Made by a program: the position numbers and the translations under genes. The notes under the pieces were generated by a model, which saw only the letters and a program-made list of their open reading frames with translations, was not told the DNA's origin and made no database searches. Of a stretch of DNA of 64,000 nt, positions 26,721-36,725 are shown piece by piece. This DNA is from Roseinatronobacter alkalisoli (lineage in GTDB: Bacteria; Pseudomonadota; Alphaproteobacteria; Rhodobacterales; Rhodobacteraceae), in the NCBI RefSeq assembly GCF_028745735.1, contig NZ_JAQZSM010000006.1:124001-188000 (forward strand), in the 5' to 3' direction. Each line of letters starts with the position of its first letter. Positions within the stretch are counted from its first letter, which is position 1.

Positions 26721-29005
26721 GCCCTCAATTCCTTGTTTTCTGTGTCACTACTGATAATTTCCTGCCCCGCCGATGACAATAACGGCAAGGTGATGACAGC
26801 CATTGCGCCCCGGTGACTGCAGCCGTCAAACACCGGCGCATCTTCCAGCCGCAAAGCGCCGCCATGTTCTTCGATGATCTTGCGCACGATCGACAGCCCA
26901 AGGCCGGTGCCTTCGGCGCGGGTGGTCACATAGGGTTCGAACAGCCGCGCACGGTCTTCGGGCAGGCCGATACCGTTGTCAGAAATCGTGACCTGCAGGC
27001 CACTGTCACTGGTTGCTAGGGTGATGCGGATTTCCGGCACATACCCGTCCGATGGGTGGGCTTCGCGCCGGGACTGGGTTGCTTCACCGGCATTCTTGAT
27101 CAGGTTTGTCAGCGCCTGTGCCATCATGGTGTCATCCACCTCGACCACCAGCGGGGCATCGGGCAGGTCAGTGACGAAACGCACATCCGGCTGACCGTTT
27201 TCCTGCAACAACACGCAATCGCGCAGAATTGCCACCAGATCATGCGCGCGGCGGTCGGGTTCCGGCATACGTGCGAAACGCGAAAATTCATCCACGATCC
27301 GGCGCAGGTCATTGGTCTGGCGCACAATCACCGATGTCAGTTGCGACAGGCTTTCGGCATCCTCGGCGTTCAGCTTACGCGAGAATTTGCGGTCAATACG
27401 TTCAGATGAAAGCTGGATGGGCGTAAGCGGGTTCTTGATTTCATGCGCAATCCGCCTTGCCACATCCCCCCATGCGGCCATGCGCTGCGCGCTTACCAGA
27501 TCGCTGACATCGTCAAATGCCACAACATAGCCTTCCAGATGCCCGTCGCTGCGCCGCCGTTCGGCAACCCGCACCAGCAATGTTTCCAGCCGGCCCGAGC
27601 GCGACAGCCGCAATTCTTCCTGCACGCGGCCCAGCGCAACCTGACCGTTTTGCAAACGCGCCAGCAACGGGGCGAATTCAGGCACTACATCAACAAGGAC
27701 ACGATCATGCGCCGCGTCGGCATCCAACTCTATCAGGGTCTGCCCGGCCTTGTTGATGAATTCCAGCCGCCCCTGCGCATCCAGCCCGATAACGCCTGCG
27801 GTCACTGACCCGAGAACGGAATCAAACAGCCGCCTGCGCGCTTCGATCTGGCGGTTGTTTTCCACCAGTGTTTCATGCTGGCCTTTCAACTGCGTTGTCA
27901 TCTGGTTGAACACCCGCCCCAGCAGGGTAATTTCATCATCGCCGCGCGCCAGTTTGACCTGCACGTCAAAATCACCCGCACCCACGCGTTGCGCCGCTTC
28001 GGCCAGCCGCCCGACAGGGCGTGCCAGACGTTCAGCGAATGACAGGCCCAACCATACCGCCGCCAGAATAAGGATCAGCGCAAAGCCCAGGTAAAGCGCT
28101 GCAAACTGGAACAATAACTGCCCGCGTTCCTGTTCCAGCTGTTGATACAACGCCACAGTTTCGCGCGTTTCATCCAGAAGGGACAGGATTTCCCCATCCA
28201 CTTCGCGGGCGACATACAGATAGCGGTCAACATAATTCTGCAATGCAACAATCGCGCGGAACTCGTTATTTTGCCAATCTTTAATCACAACTATCTGATC
28301 ATGTGCCGCACTGATCGCGTCTGAATCCGGCGGGGTAAAGTTGAACCTGTATGACCGCTCGCCGCGCGAGCGTAATTCGCCCGTGCCATCCACGACAAAA
28401 GCCACGCGCAAACCGCGCTGGATACCCGCCTGCCCCTCTGACAGAAGATTGCGCAGATCACCTTCGTCCATGAAGGGGAACAGGCGACGTGCGGTTTCCA
28501 GGTATTCGGCCAGTTCGCGGGTATCAACACGCAGATCGCGTTCCTGTTCGAACTGATAGGCTTCCGCAGCCGCAAGCGATGCGCCAACGACCCGCTGCAC
28601 GCGGTCAGAAAACCACCCTTCCAGACCGACATTCACGGTCAGCGCGGCAAAAACCGCCACTGTGATTGTCGGTACCAGGGCGATGGTGGCAAATAACGTA
28701 GACAGGCGCAGATGTAGTTTTGACCCGGCGGAATCTGACCGGCGCGCGGCCACCAGTCGCGCTACGCGCACAGCAACAAGGCCAGCCGCGATCAGGATAT
28801 AGACCAGATCCGCCAGCAGAATCAGAAACAGCCCGCGCGATTCGACAGTTTCGCTAAGCGGGCCAAGTGCCAGCAGCGTCAGTAATACCAAAGCGGGGCC
28901 AAGCAGGATCAGCAAAACTGGTGCCGCCCCGGAAAACCGCTGTTCCCATACAGGGGAGATGCGCCGCCCCAGCCCTGCTTTGCGCTTCAGACTTAGTTCT
29001 GACAA
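26717..29005 (-). CDS. ntrY: sensor histidine kinase NtrY
   Basis: 762 residues. Membrane segments lie at about residues 25-75 and 95-130 and again near 295-320, bounding a periplasmic sensor region of about 160 residues. HAMP (about 320-375), PAS (about 385-495), a HisKA dimerisation domain with the phospho-acceptor in HEIKNPLTPIQLSSERID, and an HATPase domain (DNGIGLPEDRARLFEPYVTT, GTGLGLSIV) follow. It phosphorylates NtrX, encoded immediately downstream with a four-base overlap. It is separated from ntrC by 153 bases containing a stem-loop. Confidence 0.96.
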   Translation of the reverse strand: MSELSLKRKAGLGRRISPVWEQRFSGAAPVLLILLGPALVLLTLLALGPLSETVESRGLFLILLADLVYILIAAGLVAVRVARLVAARRSDSAGSKLHLRLSTLFATIALVPTITVAVFAALTVNVGLEGWFSDRVQRVVGASLAAAEAYQFEQERDLRVDTRELAEYLETARRLFPFMDEGDLRNLLSEGQAGIQRGLRVAFVVDGTGELRSRGERSYRFNFTPPDSDAISAAHDQIVVIKDWQNNEFRAIVALQNYVDRYLYVAREVDGEILSLLDETRETVALYQQLEQERGQLLFQFAALYLGFALILILAAVWLGLSFAERLARPVGRLAEAAQRVGAGDFDVQVKLARGDDEITLLGRVFNQMTTQLKGQHETLVENNRQIEARRRLFDSVLGSVTAGVIGLDAQGRLEFINKAGQTLIELDADAAHDRVLVDVVPEFAPLLARLQNGQVALGRVQEELRLSRSGRLETLLVRVAERRRSDGHLEGYVVAFDDVSDLVSAQRMAAWGDVARRIAHEIKNPLTPIQLSSERIDRKFSRKLNAEDAESLSQLTSVIVRQTNDLRRIVDEFSRFARMPEPDRRAHDLVAILRDCVLLQENGQPDVRFVTDLPDAPLVVEVDDTMMAQALTNLIKNAGEATQSRREAHPSDGYVPEIRITLATSDSGLQVTISDNGIGLPEDRARLFEPYVTTRAEGTGLGLSIVRKIIEEHGGALRLEDAPVFDGCSHRGAMAVITLPLLSSAGQEIISSDTENKELRA

Positions 29006-29118
29006 GACACCCTACCACCGCCATTCAGGTCGCTTTTGGTACAACCCGTTTTTCAGCCTATCGCTGTTGCGGCCAGAATGCCACATGCACTGTGGTAATT
29101 CTACATCAAACATCCGCA

Positions 29119-29135
29119 ACAGGCAGAATGCCTGT
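29119..29135 (-). terminator. hairpin between ntrC and ntrY
   Basis: ACAGGCA (29119-29125), GAA loop, TGCCTGT (29129-29135): a 7-bp perfect stem starting 24 bases after the ntrC stop on the minus strand. A second, smaller one (CCACA/TGTGG, 29081-29095) follows. Neither has a U-run; they may mark the ntrBC/ntrYX boundary. Confidence 0.4.
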
Positions 29136-29158
29136 GCAACCCTTTGACGCTGTGCTGT

Positions 29159-30553
29159 TCAGGCCAGCTTGCGCCTGCGCGACACCTCGATTTCCAGTTC
29201 AGTGATCTTTTTACGCAATGTATTGCGATTGATCCCCAGCAAGTCCGCACAACGGGCCTGATTGCCCCCGGTTGCATCCAGCGAAATCTCAATCAGGGGT
29301 GTTTCAATTTCGCGCAGAATGCGGGCATGCAACCCAGGTGGTGGCAGATCCTGCCCATGCAGGTCGAAATAACGCCGAAGGTGCCGCGCCACAGCTTCCG
29401 ACAGGGTTTCACCGCTGAAATTCGCGCCGATGGCGGCCGCACTGGGCTGGCTTTTCAACGCTGATTCCATTTCTGCACGCGAAATGACGGAATCCACCCC
29501 GGTCAGCGTCAGCCGACGCAGGGTGTTCTGCAGCTGCCGCACATTGCCGGGCCAGGAATAGGCGCGCACCAGGTCCAGCGCCTCTGGTGACAGTTTGCGC
29601 TGGATGGCCCCGTCATCTGCGGCCTGCCCCAGGAAATGCTGCGCCAAGGATTCCAGATCATCGATGCGTTCGCGCAAGGCAGGTACATTCAGCGTGACCC
29701 CACCCAGACGGTAATACAGGTCTTCGCGCAGCTTGCCTTCAGCCAACGCCTTGGCAAGGTTCGACTGGGCCGTTGCCATGATGCGCGGTCCGTCATCCTG
29801 CACCATATCCAGCACGCGCGCGGCGCGCAGTTGCGCTTCGTCGTCATAGCTGCCCAGTTCATCAAACAGCAATGTTCCGCCGCGCACCCGTGACAGCAAT
29901 GTCTGCGCCCCGTCGGGCGAACGGAAATCTTCGGATGTGGCGCTGATGAACGGCTGGCCGCGCCGGTCGGACAAGTCATGCAACGTGCGCGCGATCAGGG
30001 ATTTTCCCGTCCCTGATTCACCGGTAATCAGTACCGGCATCGCCGAATTAATGACCCGCGCAATCAGGCGGTACAATTCCTGCATGACTGGCGTGCGCCC
30101 GACAAGCGGCAGCCCTTCCATGCTCAGGACATCGCCGCGCGGGGTTGCGGCGGCCGGACGATTGACCACTTCGGTTGATGACATCAGCTTGCGATTCTTC
30201 ATCGCGGCCCCGGCGCGTTTCAGCAATTCCGGCAGGTCAAAGGGTTTGGGCAGGTAATCATGTGCGTCCACTTCATTCGCCTGAATGGCGGTCATGATGG
30301 TGTTTTGCGCCGAAATCACGATAACCGGCAGGTCAGGGCGTTCCTGACTGATTTTCGGGATCATCTCGATCCCGTTGCCATCAGGCATCATCACATCCGT
30401 GATGACCAGATCACCACGCCCCTCTTCGACCCAGCGCAGAAGCGTTGTCAGGCTGGAGGTCGCATGAACCTTGCAGCCCGCGCGCGTCAACGCCTGTGTC
30501 AGAACCGTTCGGATTGTTCGGTCATCATCAGCAACAAGGACAGTTCCGTCCAT
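29159..30553 (-). CDS. ntrC: nitrogen regulator NtrC, sigma-54-independent type
   Basis: 464 residues: receiver (phospho-acceptor D53 in [10 protein letters not shown]), AAA+ domain with Walker A GESGTGKS and [11 protein letters not shown], and a Fis-type DNA-binding end ([21 protein letters not shown]). The GAFTGA loop is deleted: [20 protein letters not shown] occupies that region. The same loss is known in Rhodobacter capsulatus NtrC, which activates sigma-70 promoters. The start overlaps the ntrB stop by one base (TGATG), indicating translational coupling. Confidence 0.96.
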   Translation of the reverse strand: MDGTVLVADDDRTIRTVLTQALTRAGCKVHATSSLTTLLRWVEEGRGDLVITDVMMPDGNGIEMIPKISQERPDLPVIVISAQNTIMTAIQANEVDAHDYLPKPFDLPELLKRAGAAMKNRKLMSSTEVVNRPAAATPRGDVLSMEGLPLVGRTPVMQELYRLIARVINSAMPVLITGESGTGKSLIARTLHDLSDRRGQPFISATSEDFRSPDGAQTLLSRVRGGTLLFDELGSYDDEAQLRAARVLDMVQDDGPRIMATAQSNLAKALAEGKLREDLYYRLGGVTLNVPALRERIDDLESLAQHFLGQAADDGAIQRKLSPEALDLVRAYSWPGNVRQLQNTLRRLTLTGVDSVISRAEMESALKSQPSAAAIGANFSGETLSEAVARHLRRYFDLHGQDLPPPGLHARILREIETPLIEISLDATGGNQARCADLLGINRNTLRKKITELEIEVSRRRKLA

Positions 30554-31647
30554 CAGGACACCTCCGTTAGGATTGACGCGTGCGGCGCACGCGGTAGTGA
30601 AATTCGAAAGACGGTGCGTCCGGGCTTGCTATCCACACTGATCCAGCCGGTATGCGCCGAAATGATCTTGGACACCAAGGCAAGCCCCAGACCAGTGCCA
30701 TTCTCGCGCCCGGATACGAAAGGGTCGAAAATGTCATCGGCAATGTCATCAGGCAGGCCCGGCCCGTCGTCTATGATCTCGATATGGATGGGAAGGGCCA
30801 CTTCCTCGCCATGGCCGCCGCGCACGCGCAGCGATTGTTCGAAATAGGTCTTGATCCGGATGCGCCCGCCCTGCGGCTGGGCCTGTGCTGCATTCTTCAG
30901 CAGGTTCAGGAAAACCTGCAACAACTGGTCAGGGTCCGCCCAGACCGGTGGCAGGGACGGGTCATAACTGTCGGTAATACGCATATGCGCCGCAAACCCC
31001 ACTGCGGCCGACCGGCGCGCGCGTTCCAGAACGTCATGGATGTTCACAGGCCCGCAATCAGGCGGGCGTTGGTTGCCGAATTGTTCGACCTGATTAAGCA
31101 ATTTCACAATGCGCTGGGTTTCTTCGACAATCAGGTCGGTCAGTTCGCGGTCTTCGGGGCGCAGGTTCATGGACAACAGCTGCGCCGCGCCTGCGATTCC
31201 GGCCAAGGGGTTCTTGATTTCATGCGCCAGCATCTGCGACATGCCGATGACCGAACGCGCGGACTGGCGGATGCCTTCGGCCTGCCCCAGCTTGCCCGCA
31301 ATTTCGCGCGGATTGATCAGCACCAGAACCAGATCCGGTCTGTCGCCGATCAGCGCAAGCTGTAGCGAACACTGCACCGGGGTACGGGTGCCGATGGTCA
31401 GATGCACATCATTGATGAATACCGGCGCGCGATTTGCCCGGCACCGTTCCAATGCTGTGTCCAGCGACACATCCATCTGGATTAGCTGCGCCACCGCCCG
31501 GTCCAGAACCCCGCGCCGCGACAGACCAAGAAACTGTTCAGCAGACGGGTTGCAATCAACGATCGTTTCCTGCCCCTTTACATACCCGACCATCAACGCG
31601 GGCAAGGGAAGTGCCGACCATATGGCCCCTGTGACTGGCGGTGTCAT
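30553..31647 (-). CDS. ntrB: nitrogen sensor histidine kinase NtrB
   Basis: 364 residues; a soluble PAS-containing kinase/phosphatase for NtrC, controlled by PII. The PAS domain covers about residues 10-110, HisKA with [18 protein letters not shown], then N box (NLLKNAAQA), DDGPGLP and GTGLGLALV of the ATPase domain. The ATG at 31647 overlaps the dusB stop (ATGA), which fixes the start; a longer frame upstream lies inside dusB. It is part of the dusB(nifR3)-ntrB-ntrC operon known from R. capsulatus. Confidence 0.96.
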   Translation of the reverse strand: MTPPVTGAIWSALPLPALMVGYVKGQETIVDCNPSAEQFLGLSRRGVLDRAVAQLIQMDVSLDTALERCRANRAPVFINDVHLTIGTRTPVQCSLQLALIGDRPDLVLVLINPREIAGKLGQAEGIRQSARSVIGMSQMLAHEIKNPLAGIAGAAQLLSMNLRPEDRELTDLIVEETQRIVKLLNQVEQFGNQRPPDCGPVNIHDVLERARRSAAVGFAAHMRITDSYDPSLPPVWADPDQLLQVFLNLLKNAAQAQPQGGRIRIKTYFEQSLRVRGGHGEEVALPIHIEIIDDGPGLPDDIADDIFDPFVSGRENGTGLGLALVSKIISAHTGWISVDSKPGRTVFRISLPRAPHASILTEVS

Positions 31648-32672
31648 GCGGCCTGCCCCATTTCCGGCAGCGGTTCCAACGCATCCGGCAACAGGCCCAG
31701 AACCACAGCGGGATCCGTTGCCGTCTGGACCCGGCGGCGCAACTGCGGACACCCGCCCGCCTGCTGCGCGTACCAGCCCAGATGCTTGCGCGCGACCTTC
31801 ATGCCAAGGGCGGCGCCGTAGAATGCCAGCATATCTTCGTAATGCCCCGCAACCAGATCAACCAGCGCGGAACCAGTGGGAATATCCGGCTGGGGCTGGC
31901 CGAACAGATCCGCTGCGATCTGCGCCAGAACCCAGGGCTGGCCTTGCGCGCCGCGCCCGACCATGACACCCGCCGCGCCCGATTGCGCCAATGCCGTGCG
32001 AGCCGTATCCGCGCAGATGATGTCGCCATTGGCGATAACCGGAATATGTGTGGCGCGCACGACATCGCCAATCGCGCGCCAATCCGCCTGTCCCTTGTAG
32101 AACTGACAGCGCGTGCGCCCATGAATCGTGACCATGCGCACCCCCGCAGCGGCGGCACGCTGCACCAGTTGCGCGGCATTCAGGCAATCATCATCCCAGC
32201 CCAGACGGGTTTTCAGCGTCACCGGAACCGATACCGCGCCGACCACCGCTTCAATCAAACGCAGCGCATGATCAGGTTCGCGCATCAGCGCCGAGCCGGA
32301 CATGCCGCCCACAACTTTCTTGGCAGGACAACCCATATTGATGTCGATTACTTCAGCGCCGCCATCCGCCACCATGCGCGCCGCCTGCGCCATCCAATGT
32401 GCATCCCGCCCCGCGATCTGAACCGCAGTCCGCGCTTCGCCCAATCCCAGTTCACTGCGCGCGCGGGCACGCGCCGACGGTTTGGCCTGCACCATTTCCT
32501 GACTTGCAACCATTTCCGACACGACAAGCCCCGCGCCGAACCGTGCCACCACGCGGCGAAACGGCAGATCCGTGATTCCCGCCAAAGGTGCCAGCAGCAC
32601 CGGGGGCGTGATTTCTGCCCCGCCTGCTGCGGCCTGTAGCGTGATCCGGTCCGATATGAAGACTGATTTCAT
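31644..32672 (-). CDS. dusB: tRNA-dihydrouridine synthase (NifR3/DusB)
   Basis: 342 residues, an FMN enzyme that reduces uridines in the tRNA D-loop. The TIM-barrel start is PPVLLAPLAGITDLPFR and the catalytic cysteine is in NMGCPAKKVVGGMSGSAL; TIHGRTRCQFYKG is the conserved RNA and flavin loop. AGGA lies before the ATG. In R. capsulatus the orthologue nifR3 is the first gene of the ntrBC operon, exactly as here. It is divergent from ispDF. Confidence 0.96.
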   Translation of the reverse strand: MKSVFISDRITLQAAAGGAEITPPVLLAPLAGITDLPFRRVVARFGAGLVVSEMVASQEMVQAKPSARARARSELGLGEARTAVQIAGRDAHWMAQAARMVADGGAEVIDINMGCPAKKVVGGMSGSALMREPDHALRLIEAVVGAVSVPVTLKTRLGWDDDCLNAAQLVQRAAAAGVRMVTIHGRTRCQFYKGQADWRAIGDVVRATHIPVIANGDIICADTARTALAQSGAAGVMVGRGAQGQPWVLAQIAADLFGQPQPDIPTGSALVDLVAGHYEDMLAFYGAALGMKVARKHLGWYAQQAGGCPQLRRRVQTATDPAVVLGLLPDALEPLPEMGQAA

Positions 32673-32803
32673 GCGCTGTCCTAAACTTCTTCTGCCGCTT
32701 TACACCCATTGGATGAAACAGCGCAAATCAACAGCACGTATTCGTGACGCGAATTTCATCGATTGCCCGAATTTTAGGCAATCCGTGTCATCCAACGCGC
32801 GGA

Positions 32804-32833
32804 TTGTCAGCACCCCCTGCTTGCGCTTATAGC
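32804..32833 (+). promoter_or_regulatory. promoter upstream of ispDF
   Basis: TTGTCA (32804-32809), an 18-base spacer and TATAGC (32828-32833) match the sigma-70 pattern and lie 28 bases before the ispDF ATG. Confidence 0.5.
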
Positions 32834-32860
32834 ACGAACACCAACAACAGGCGGAAAACG

Positions 32861-34009
32861 ATGCGCAACATCGCAGCTATTATCGTCGCGGCCGGACGCG
32901 GCACCCGCGCAGGCGGCGCAGCCCCCAAGCAATGGCAGATACTGGGCAATCGCCCGGTTCTGGCACATACGCTGGACGCGCTGCGCGATGCGGGCCTGTC
33001 ACGGCTGGTTCTGGTGCTACATCCCGATGATTTTGCGCGCGCGCAGGCGCTGGACCTGTCGCATGTTCAGCTTGTTGCGGGCGGGACAACGCGCAGCGCG
33101 TCAGTGCGCGCCGCGCTGGATGCGCTGGCACCGGACCCACCCGCGAAGGTGCTGATTCATGACGGCGCGCGGCCGTTCGTTTCCGCCAAGATCATCCATG
33201 ATGTTCTTGCCGCGCTGGAAACCGCAGGTGCTGCCGCACCGGCCTTGCCGGTCACTGATGCACTATGGCAGGGCACGGACGGGGCAGTCAGCGGGTTTGT
33301 CCCCCGCGCGAGCCTGTACCGGGCGCAGACCCCACAAGGGTTTGATTTCGGGTTAGTTCATGCAGCGCATCACAACCATGATGGTGACGCCGCCGATGAT
33401 GTGGAAATCGCGCGGCTGGCAGGCCATGATGTCACCATTACCAAAGGCTGCGAGGATAACCTGAAACTGACATATCCGGCGGATTTTACCCGCGCGGCCC
33501 GCATATTACGTGAAAGGACAGGACACCGCATGGATATCAGGCTGGGAAACGGGTTTGACGTGCACCGCTTCGGGGTGGGGGATGGCTGCTGGCTTTGTGG
33601 TGTGCTGGTGGCGCATGATCGCGGGTTGCAGGGCCATTCGGACGCCGATGTCGGCATGCATGCCTTGACGGACGCCATCTATGGTGCGCTTGGCGCAGGC
33701 GATATCGGACAGCATTTTCCGCCCAGTGACCCCCAATGGAAAGGTGCTGCCAGCCATATTTTCCTGCGCCACGCCGTGGAACTGGCACAGGAACGCGGAT
33801 TCAGGATCGGCAATTGCGATGTGACGCTGATTTGCGAATACCCGAAGATCGGACCCCACACGCAACGCATGCGTCAGGCGCTGGCTGATATCATGGGTAT
33901 TGATGTCGCGCGCGTCAGCGTGAAGGCAACCACATCGGAAAAACTGGGATTCACCGGGCGTGAAGAGGGGATTGCCGCCCTTGCAACAGCCTGCCTGATG
34001 GCGGATTGA
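32861..34009 (+). CDS. ispDF: bifunctional IspD/IspF isoprenoid synthesis enzyme
   Basis: 382 residues joining two steps of the MEP pathway. The IspD half (about 1-220; [15 protein letters not shown]...PKQW, DGARPFV) transfers CMP to methylerythritol phosphate. The IspF half (about 225-382; [44 protein letters not shown]) cyclises the CDP intermediate. The fusion is usual in alphaproteobacteria. The start at 32861 gives the canonical [14 protein letters not shown]; the open frame upstream covers the promoter. A G-rich hairpin follows the stop. Confidence 0.97.
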   Translation: MRNIAAIIVAAGRGTRAGGAAPKQWQILGNRPVLAHTLDALRDAGLSRLVLVLHPDDFARAQALDLSHVQLVAGGTTRSASVRAALDALAPDPPAKVLIHDGARPFVSAKIIHDVLAALETAGAAAPALPVTDALWQGTDGAVSGFVPRASLYRAQTPQGFDFGLVHAAHHNHDGDAADDVEIARLAGHDVTITKGCEDNLKLTYPADFTRAARILRERTGHRMDIRLGNGFDVHRFGVGDGCWLCGVLVAHDRGLQGHSDADVGMHALTDAIYGALGAGDIGQHFPPSDPQWKGAASHIFLRHAVELAQERGFRIGNCDVTLICEYPKIGPHTQRMRQALADIMGIDVARVSVKATTSEKLGFTGREEGIAALATACLMAD

Positions 34010-34043
34010 GGGGGCATTCTGCCCCCTTCCGGGCCTGCGGCCC
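34010..34043 (+). terminator. tandem hairpins after ispDF
   Basis: GGGGGCA-ttc-TGCCCCC (34010-34026) begins right after the ispDF stop and is followed by GGGCC-tgc-GGCCC (34031-34043). There is no U-run, so termination may be partial with read-through to pgpA. Confidence 0.45.
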
Positions 34044-34046
34044 ATT

Positions 34047-34080
34047 CACCCCCTGCGCGTATTCGGGGTAAGATGAAAAG
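34047..34080 (+). repeat. possible dispersed intergenic repeat of Rhodobacterales
   Basis: The segment has ACCCC...GGGGT arms around GCGTATTC and ends GGGGTAAGATGAAAAGG. From memory, very similar short elements (CCCC...GTATTT...GGCAAGATGAAA) recur between genes in Rhodobacterales genomes. Only one copy is seen in this window. Its end supplies the AAGGA ribosome site of pgpA. Confidence 0.3.
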
Positions 34081-34089
34081 GATAATAAC

Positions 34090-34587
34090 ATGCGCATGAC
34101 ACGGCTGATCGCAGTGTTTTTCGGGGCGGGGCTGTTGCGGCCCGCGCCCGGAACATGGGGCACATTGGCGGCACTGCCGGTGGCCTGGGGCCTGCATGTC
34201 ATTGGCGGATTCTGGCTGCTGGCGCTGGCCACTGCGCTGGTGTTTTTTCTGGGCTGGTGGGTGACCATCGTGGAAACACGCGGCATGGACGACCCGGACC
34301 CGTCGGAGATTGTGATCGATGAAGTGGCAGGCATGTGGCTGGCCCTGTGGCCAGTGTCGCTGGGCGCGATGATGCAGGGGGTGGCGATCAGCGCTCTCTG
34401 GCCAGGTTGGATTGTTGCCTTTGTGGCCTTCCGCGCATTTGATATCCTGAAACCCGGCCCTGTGGGCTGGGCGGACCGCATGCACACACCGCTGGGGGTG
34501 ATGCTGGATGACATGATCGCGGGCGTATTCGCCGCGCTGGTGGTCATCGTGCTGGCTGCGCTGGCGCATGGGGTATTCATGGCATGA
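34090..34587 (+). CDS. pgpA: phosphatidylglycerophosphatase A
   Basis: 165 residues, an inner-membrane phosphatase that makes phosphatidylglycerol. Signature elements: APGTWGTLAALP near residue 20, DPSEIVIDEVAGMWLAL near 75, and FRAFDILKPGPVGWADR near 118, plus four hydrophobic segments. AAGGA precedes the ATG. It overlaps cinA by four bases (ATGA). Confidence 0.96.
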   Translation: MRMTRLIAVFFGAGLLRPAPGTWGTLAALPVAWGLHVIGGFWLLALATALVFFLGWWVTIVETRGMDDPDPSEIVIDEVAGMWLALWPVSLGAMMQGVAISALWPGWIVAFVAFRAFDILKPGPVGWADRMHTPLGVMLDDMIAGVFAALVVIVLAALAHGVFMA

Positions 34588-35072
34588 GCAGCGCGCAGCA
34601 TGTGCTGAACGCCGCACGCGCACGCAAGGTGAGGATTGCCACTGCCGAAAGCTGCACGGGCGGCATGATCATCGCCGCGCTGACCGACATCGCAGGGTCA
34701 TCGGATGTCGTGGATCGCGGGTTTGTCACCTATTCCAACGCGGCCAAGCAACAAATGCTGGGGGTTCAGGCCGTGACACTGGACACATTCGGGGCGGTGT
34801 CCGAACAGGTGGCGGCGGAAATGGCGAGGGGCGCACTGGCACATTCGGATGCCGGAATGGCGGTGGCGGTCACAGGCATCGCAGGCCCCGGCGGGTCAGA
34901 GTACAAACCCGAAGGGCGGGTCTGTTTCGGGCTGGCGGATGCGCAGGGCGTGCGGACAGAAACAGTCGAATTCGGGCCACTGGGCCGCGCGCATGTCCGG
35001 CAGGCCACTGTTGCCCATGCGCTGGCAATGCTGCTGGATGCGCTGGAAAAAGCGCCGCGCCCTCAGCCGTAA
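34584..35072 (+). CDS. CinA C-terminal domain protein (nicotinamide-nucleotide amidase)
   Basis: 162 residues equivalent to the CinA C-terminal domain alone (PncC type), which deamidates NMN in pyridine-nucleotide recycling. The start TAESCTGGMIIAALTDIAGSS and the VTGIAGPGG block are the family signature. It is coupled to pgpA by an ATGA overlap. It ends tail to tail with the COQ10-type gene; the two coding ends overlap by ten bases. Confidence 0.93.
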   Translation: MSSAQHVLNAARARKVRIATAESCTGGMIIAALTDIAGSSDVVDRGFVTYSNAAKQQMLGVQAVTLDTFGAVSEQVAAEMARGALAHSDAGMAVAVTGIAGPGGSEYKPEGRVCFGLADAQGVRTETVEFGPLGRAHVRQATVAHALAMLLDALEKAPRPQP

Positions 35073-35509
35073 AGTGCTTTGGCGCGGGCTTCGAATGCGC
35101 CAACGATACGGTGCATGGCCTGATCGAAAACAACGCCGATCAGCTTTTGCAGAACCGGATTGCGGAATTCGAAATCGACATGAAAATCCACCACGCAACC
35201 GCCCGCCGGGTTGTCGCGCACCTGCCAGCGTGACTGCATATGTTTGAACGGGCCATCAATATAGGCCGTGTCAATCTCGCCCTTTCCGGGGAACAGTTTG
35301 ACCCTGCTGGCGAATCGTTCCCGGAACACCTTGAAGGAAATCACCAGATCGGCCTCCAGTTCTTCGCCGCCGTCGATGGGTTTACGCGACCGGATGCGGG
35401 CCGCTGCGGTCCAGGGCAGAAATTCCGGATAACGCGCCACATCTGCCACAAGATCGAATATCTGCTGCGCCGTATAGGGCATGTGGCGGTGTTCATGGTG
35501 CTGGGGCAT
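35063..35509 (-). CDS. COQ10/RatA-type SRPBCC protein
   Basis: 148 residues of the START-like ubiquinone-binding family (Coq10, RatA). The blocks [22 protein letters not shown] and [19 protein letters not shown] are typical. Mitochondrial Coq10 carries ubiquinone for respiration, while E. coli RatA affects ribosome association; the alphaproteobacterial copies are closer to Coq10. The ATG at 35509 gives the common start [12 protein letters not shown]; a longer frame from 35536 overlaps the divergent hpt leader. Confidence 0.92.
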   Translation of the reverse strand: MPQHHEHRHMPYTAQQIFDLVADVARYPEFLPWTAAARIRSRKPIDGGEELEADLVISFKVFRERFASRVKLFPGKGEIDTAYIDGPFKHMQSRWQVRDNPAGGCVVDFHVDFEFRNPVLQKLIGVVFDQAMHRIVGAFEARAKALYG

Positions 35510-35573
35510 GTGTTCGCTCTTTTCTGTGTTGTGCACATGTCCTAAAGTCAGCCCGGAAAATCAAGAGGCCGAA

Positions 35574-36110
35574 ATGACGCAAAAACCCTATGTCATCGAT
35601 CAGATGATCAGCGCCAAGCAAATCGCGGCACGGGTCGAAGAACTGGCGAAGGAAATCAGCCGCGACTTTGCGGGAACCGAAAAACTGGTGGTGGTGGGGT
35701 TGCTGCGCGGATCATTCGTGTTCATCGCCGATCTGGTGCGCGAAATCGACCTGCCAGTGGAAGTCGATTTTCTGGAAGCCTCCAGCTATGGCAGTTCCAC
35801 ACAATCATCGCGCGAGGTCCGGATTCTGAAAGATCTGAGCGGCAAGATCGCGGGGCGCGATGTTCTGGTTGTCGAGGATATCGTCGATACCGGCTACACG
35901 CTGAGCCATGTATTGCAGATGTTGCTGGCCCGCAGTCCCGCGCGGCTGGAAGTCTGCGCGCTGCTGGACAAACCGTCGCGGCGCGAAGCGGATATTCGCG
36001 CAAGATGGACAGGGTTCGAAATTCCGGACGAATTTGTTGTCGGCTATGGCATTGATTATGCCCAGCGAAACCGCAACCTGCCCTATATCGGCAAAGTGCG
36101 CTTCACCTGA
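35574..36110 (+). CDS. hpt: hypoxanthine phosphoribosyltransferase
   Basis: 178 residues. The PRPP-binding motif [14 protein letters not shown] lies near residues 99-112, and the purine end carries the conserved [11 protein letters not shown]. It converts hypoxanthine or guanine to IMP/GMP in salvage. The ATG at 35574 ([11 protein letters not shown]) is chosen over an upstream frame from 35481 that overlaps the COQ10-type gene on the other strand. Confidence 0.96.
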   Translation: MTQKPYVIDQMISAKQIAARVEELAKEISRDFAGTEKLVVVGLLRGSFVFIADLVREIDLPVEVDFLEASSYGSSTQSSREVRILKDLSGKIAGRDVLVVEDIVDTGYTLSHVLQMLLARSPARLEVCALLDKPSRREADIRARWTGFEIPDEFVVGYGIDYAQRNRNLPYIGKVRFT

Positions 36111-36196
36111 GCGTGCGATCACGTGCCCGTGTGTTGATCTTCCCGAACCGTGCCATAGGATGGGTTCAGCATTAATTGTCAACACGAGGGATATTC

Positions 36197-36655
36197 ATGA
36201 AGCCACGCTTATTCATAGGCGCCAGCCTGATTTGTACCGTTTTTTCCTTGCCAGCTCTGGCGCAGGAAAATCCCGAAATCCAGCAGCGGCAGGGTCAGTT
36301 CAACCTTTTCGTGCATAATTTCGCACTATTGGGTGGCATGGCCCAGGGGCGCGTTGATTATGATGCGGAACTGGCCCAGACTGCGGCCGATAACCTGTTC
36401 CACGTCACCCGCCATAACCAGAGTCGCCTGTGGCCGGAAGGAACAGATGCGGAAAGCGTGGAAGGTACCCGTGCCCTGCCTGCGATCTGGGAAAACCTTG
36501 ATGATTTCATGGTAAAGTTTGCCGGTCTTCAGGATGCAGCTGAAGGCGCACAGGCAGTCGCAGGTGACGGTCTGGATGCATTGCGTCCCGCTGTGGGCGC
36601 GCTTGGCGCGGCATGCCAAGCCTGTCATCAGACCTATCGCGCCGAAGCCGGTTAG
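36197..36655 (+). CDS. cytochrome c' (class II cytochrome c)
   Basis: 152 residues with a signal peptide ending near LPALAQ, and a single haem motif CQACH at the extreme C-terminus (CQACHQTYRAE), the layout of class II four-helix cytochromes c'. The N-terminal helix starts with QQRQGQFNLFVHNFALLGGM. Cytochromes c' bind NO and protect against nitrosative stress in purple bacteria. It needs the Ccm system encoded at 56-59 kb. It lies about 70 bases before a diheme cytochrome gene on the same strand. Confidence 0.93.
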   Translation: MKPRLFIGASLICTVFSLPALAQENPEIQQRQGQFNLFVHNFALLGGMAQGRVDYDAELAQTAADNLFHVTRHNQSRLWPEGTDAESVEGTRALPAIWENLDDFMVKFAGLQDAAEGAQAVAGDGLDALRPAVGALGAACQACHQTYRAEAG

Positions 36656-36725
36656 CACACCCTGACGGAACCGGAACGCCCGTGCGGCTGCGTCGCGCGG
36701 GACACCCTGCATATGGTGTATCGAT

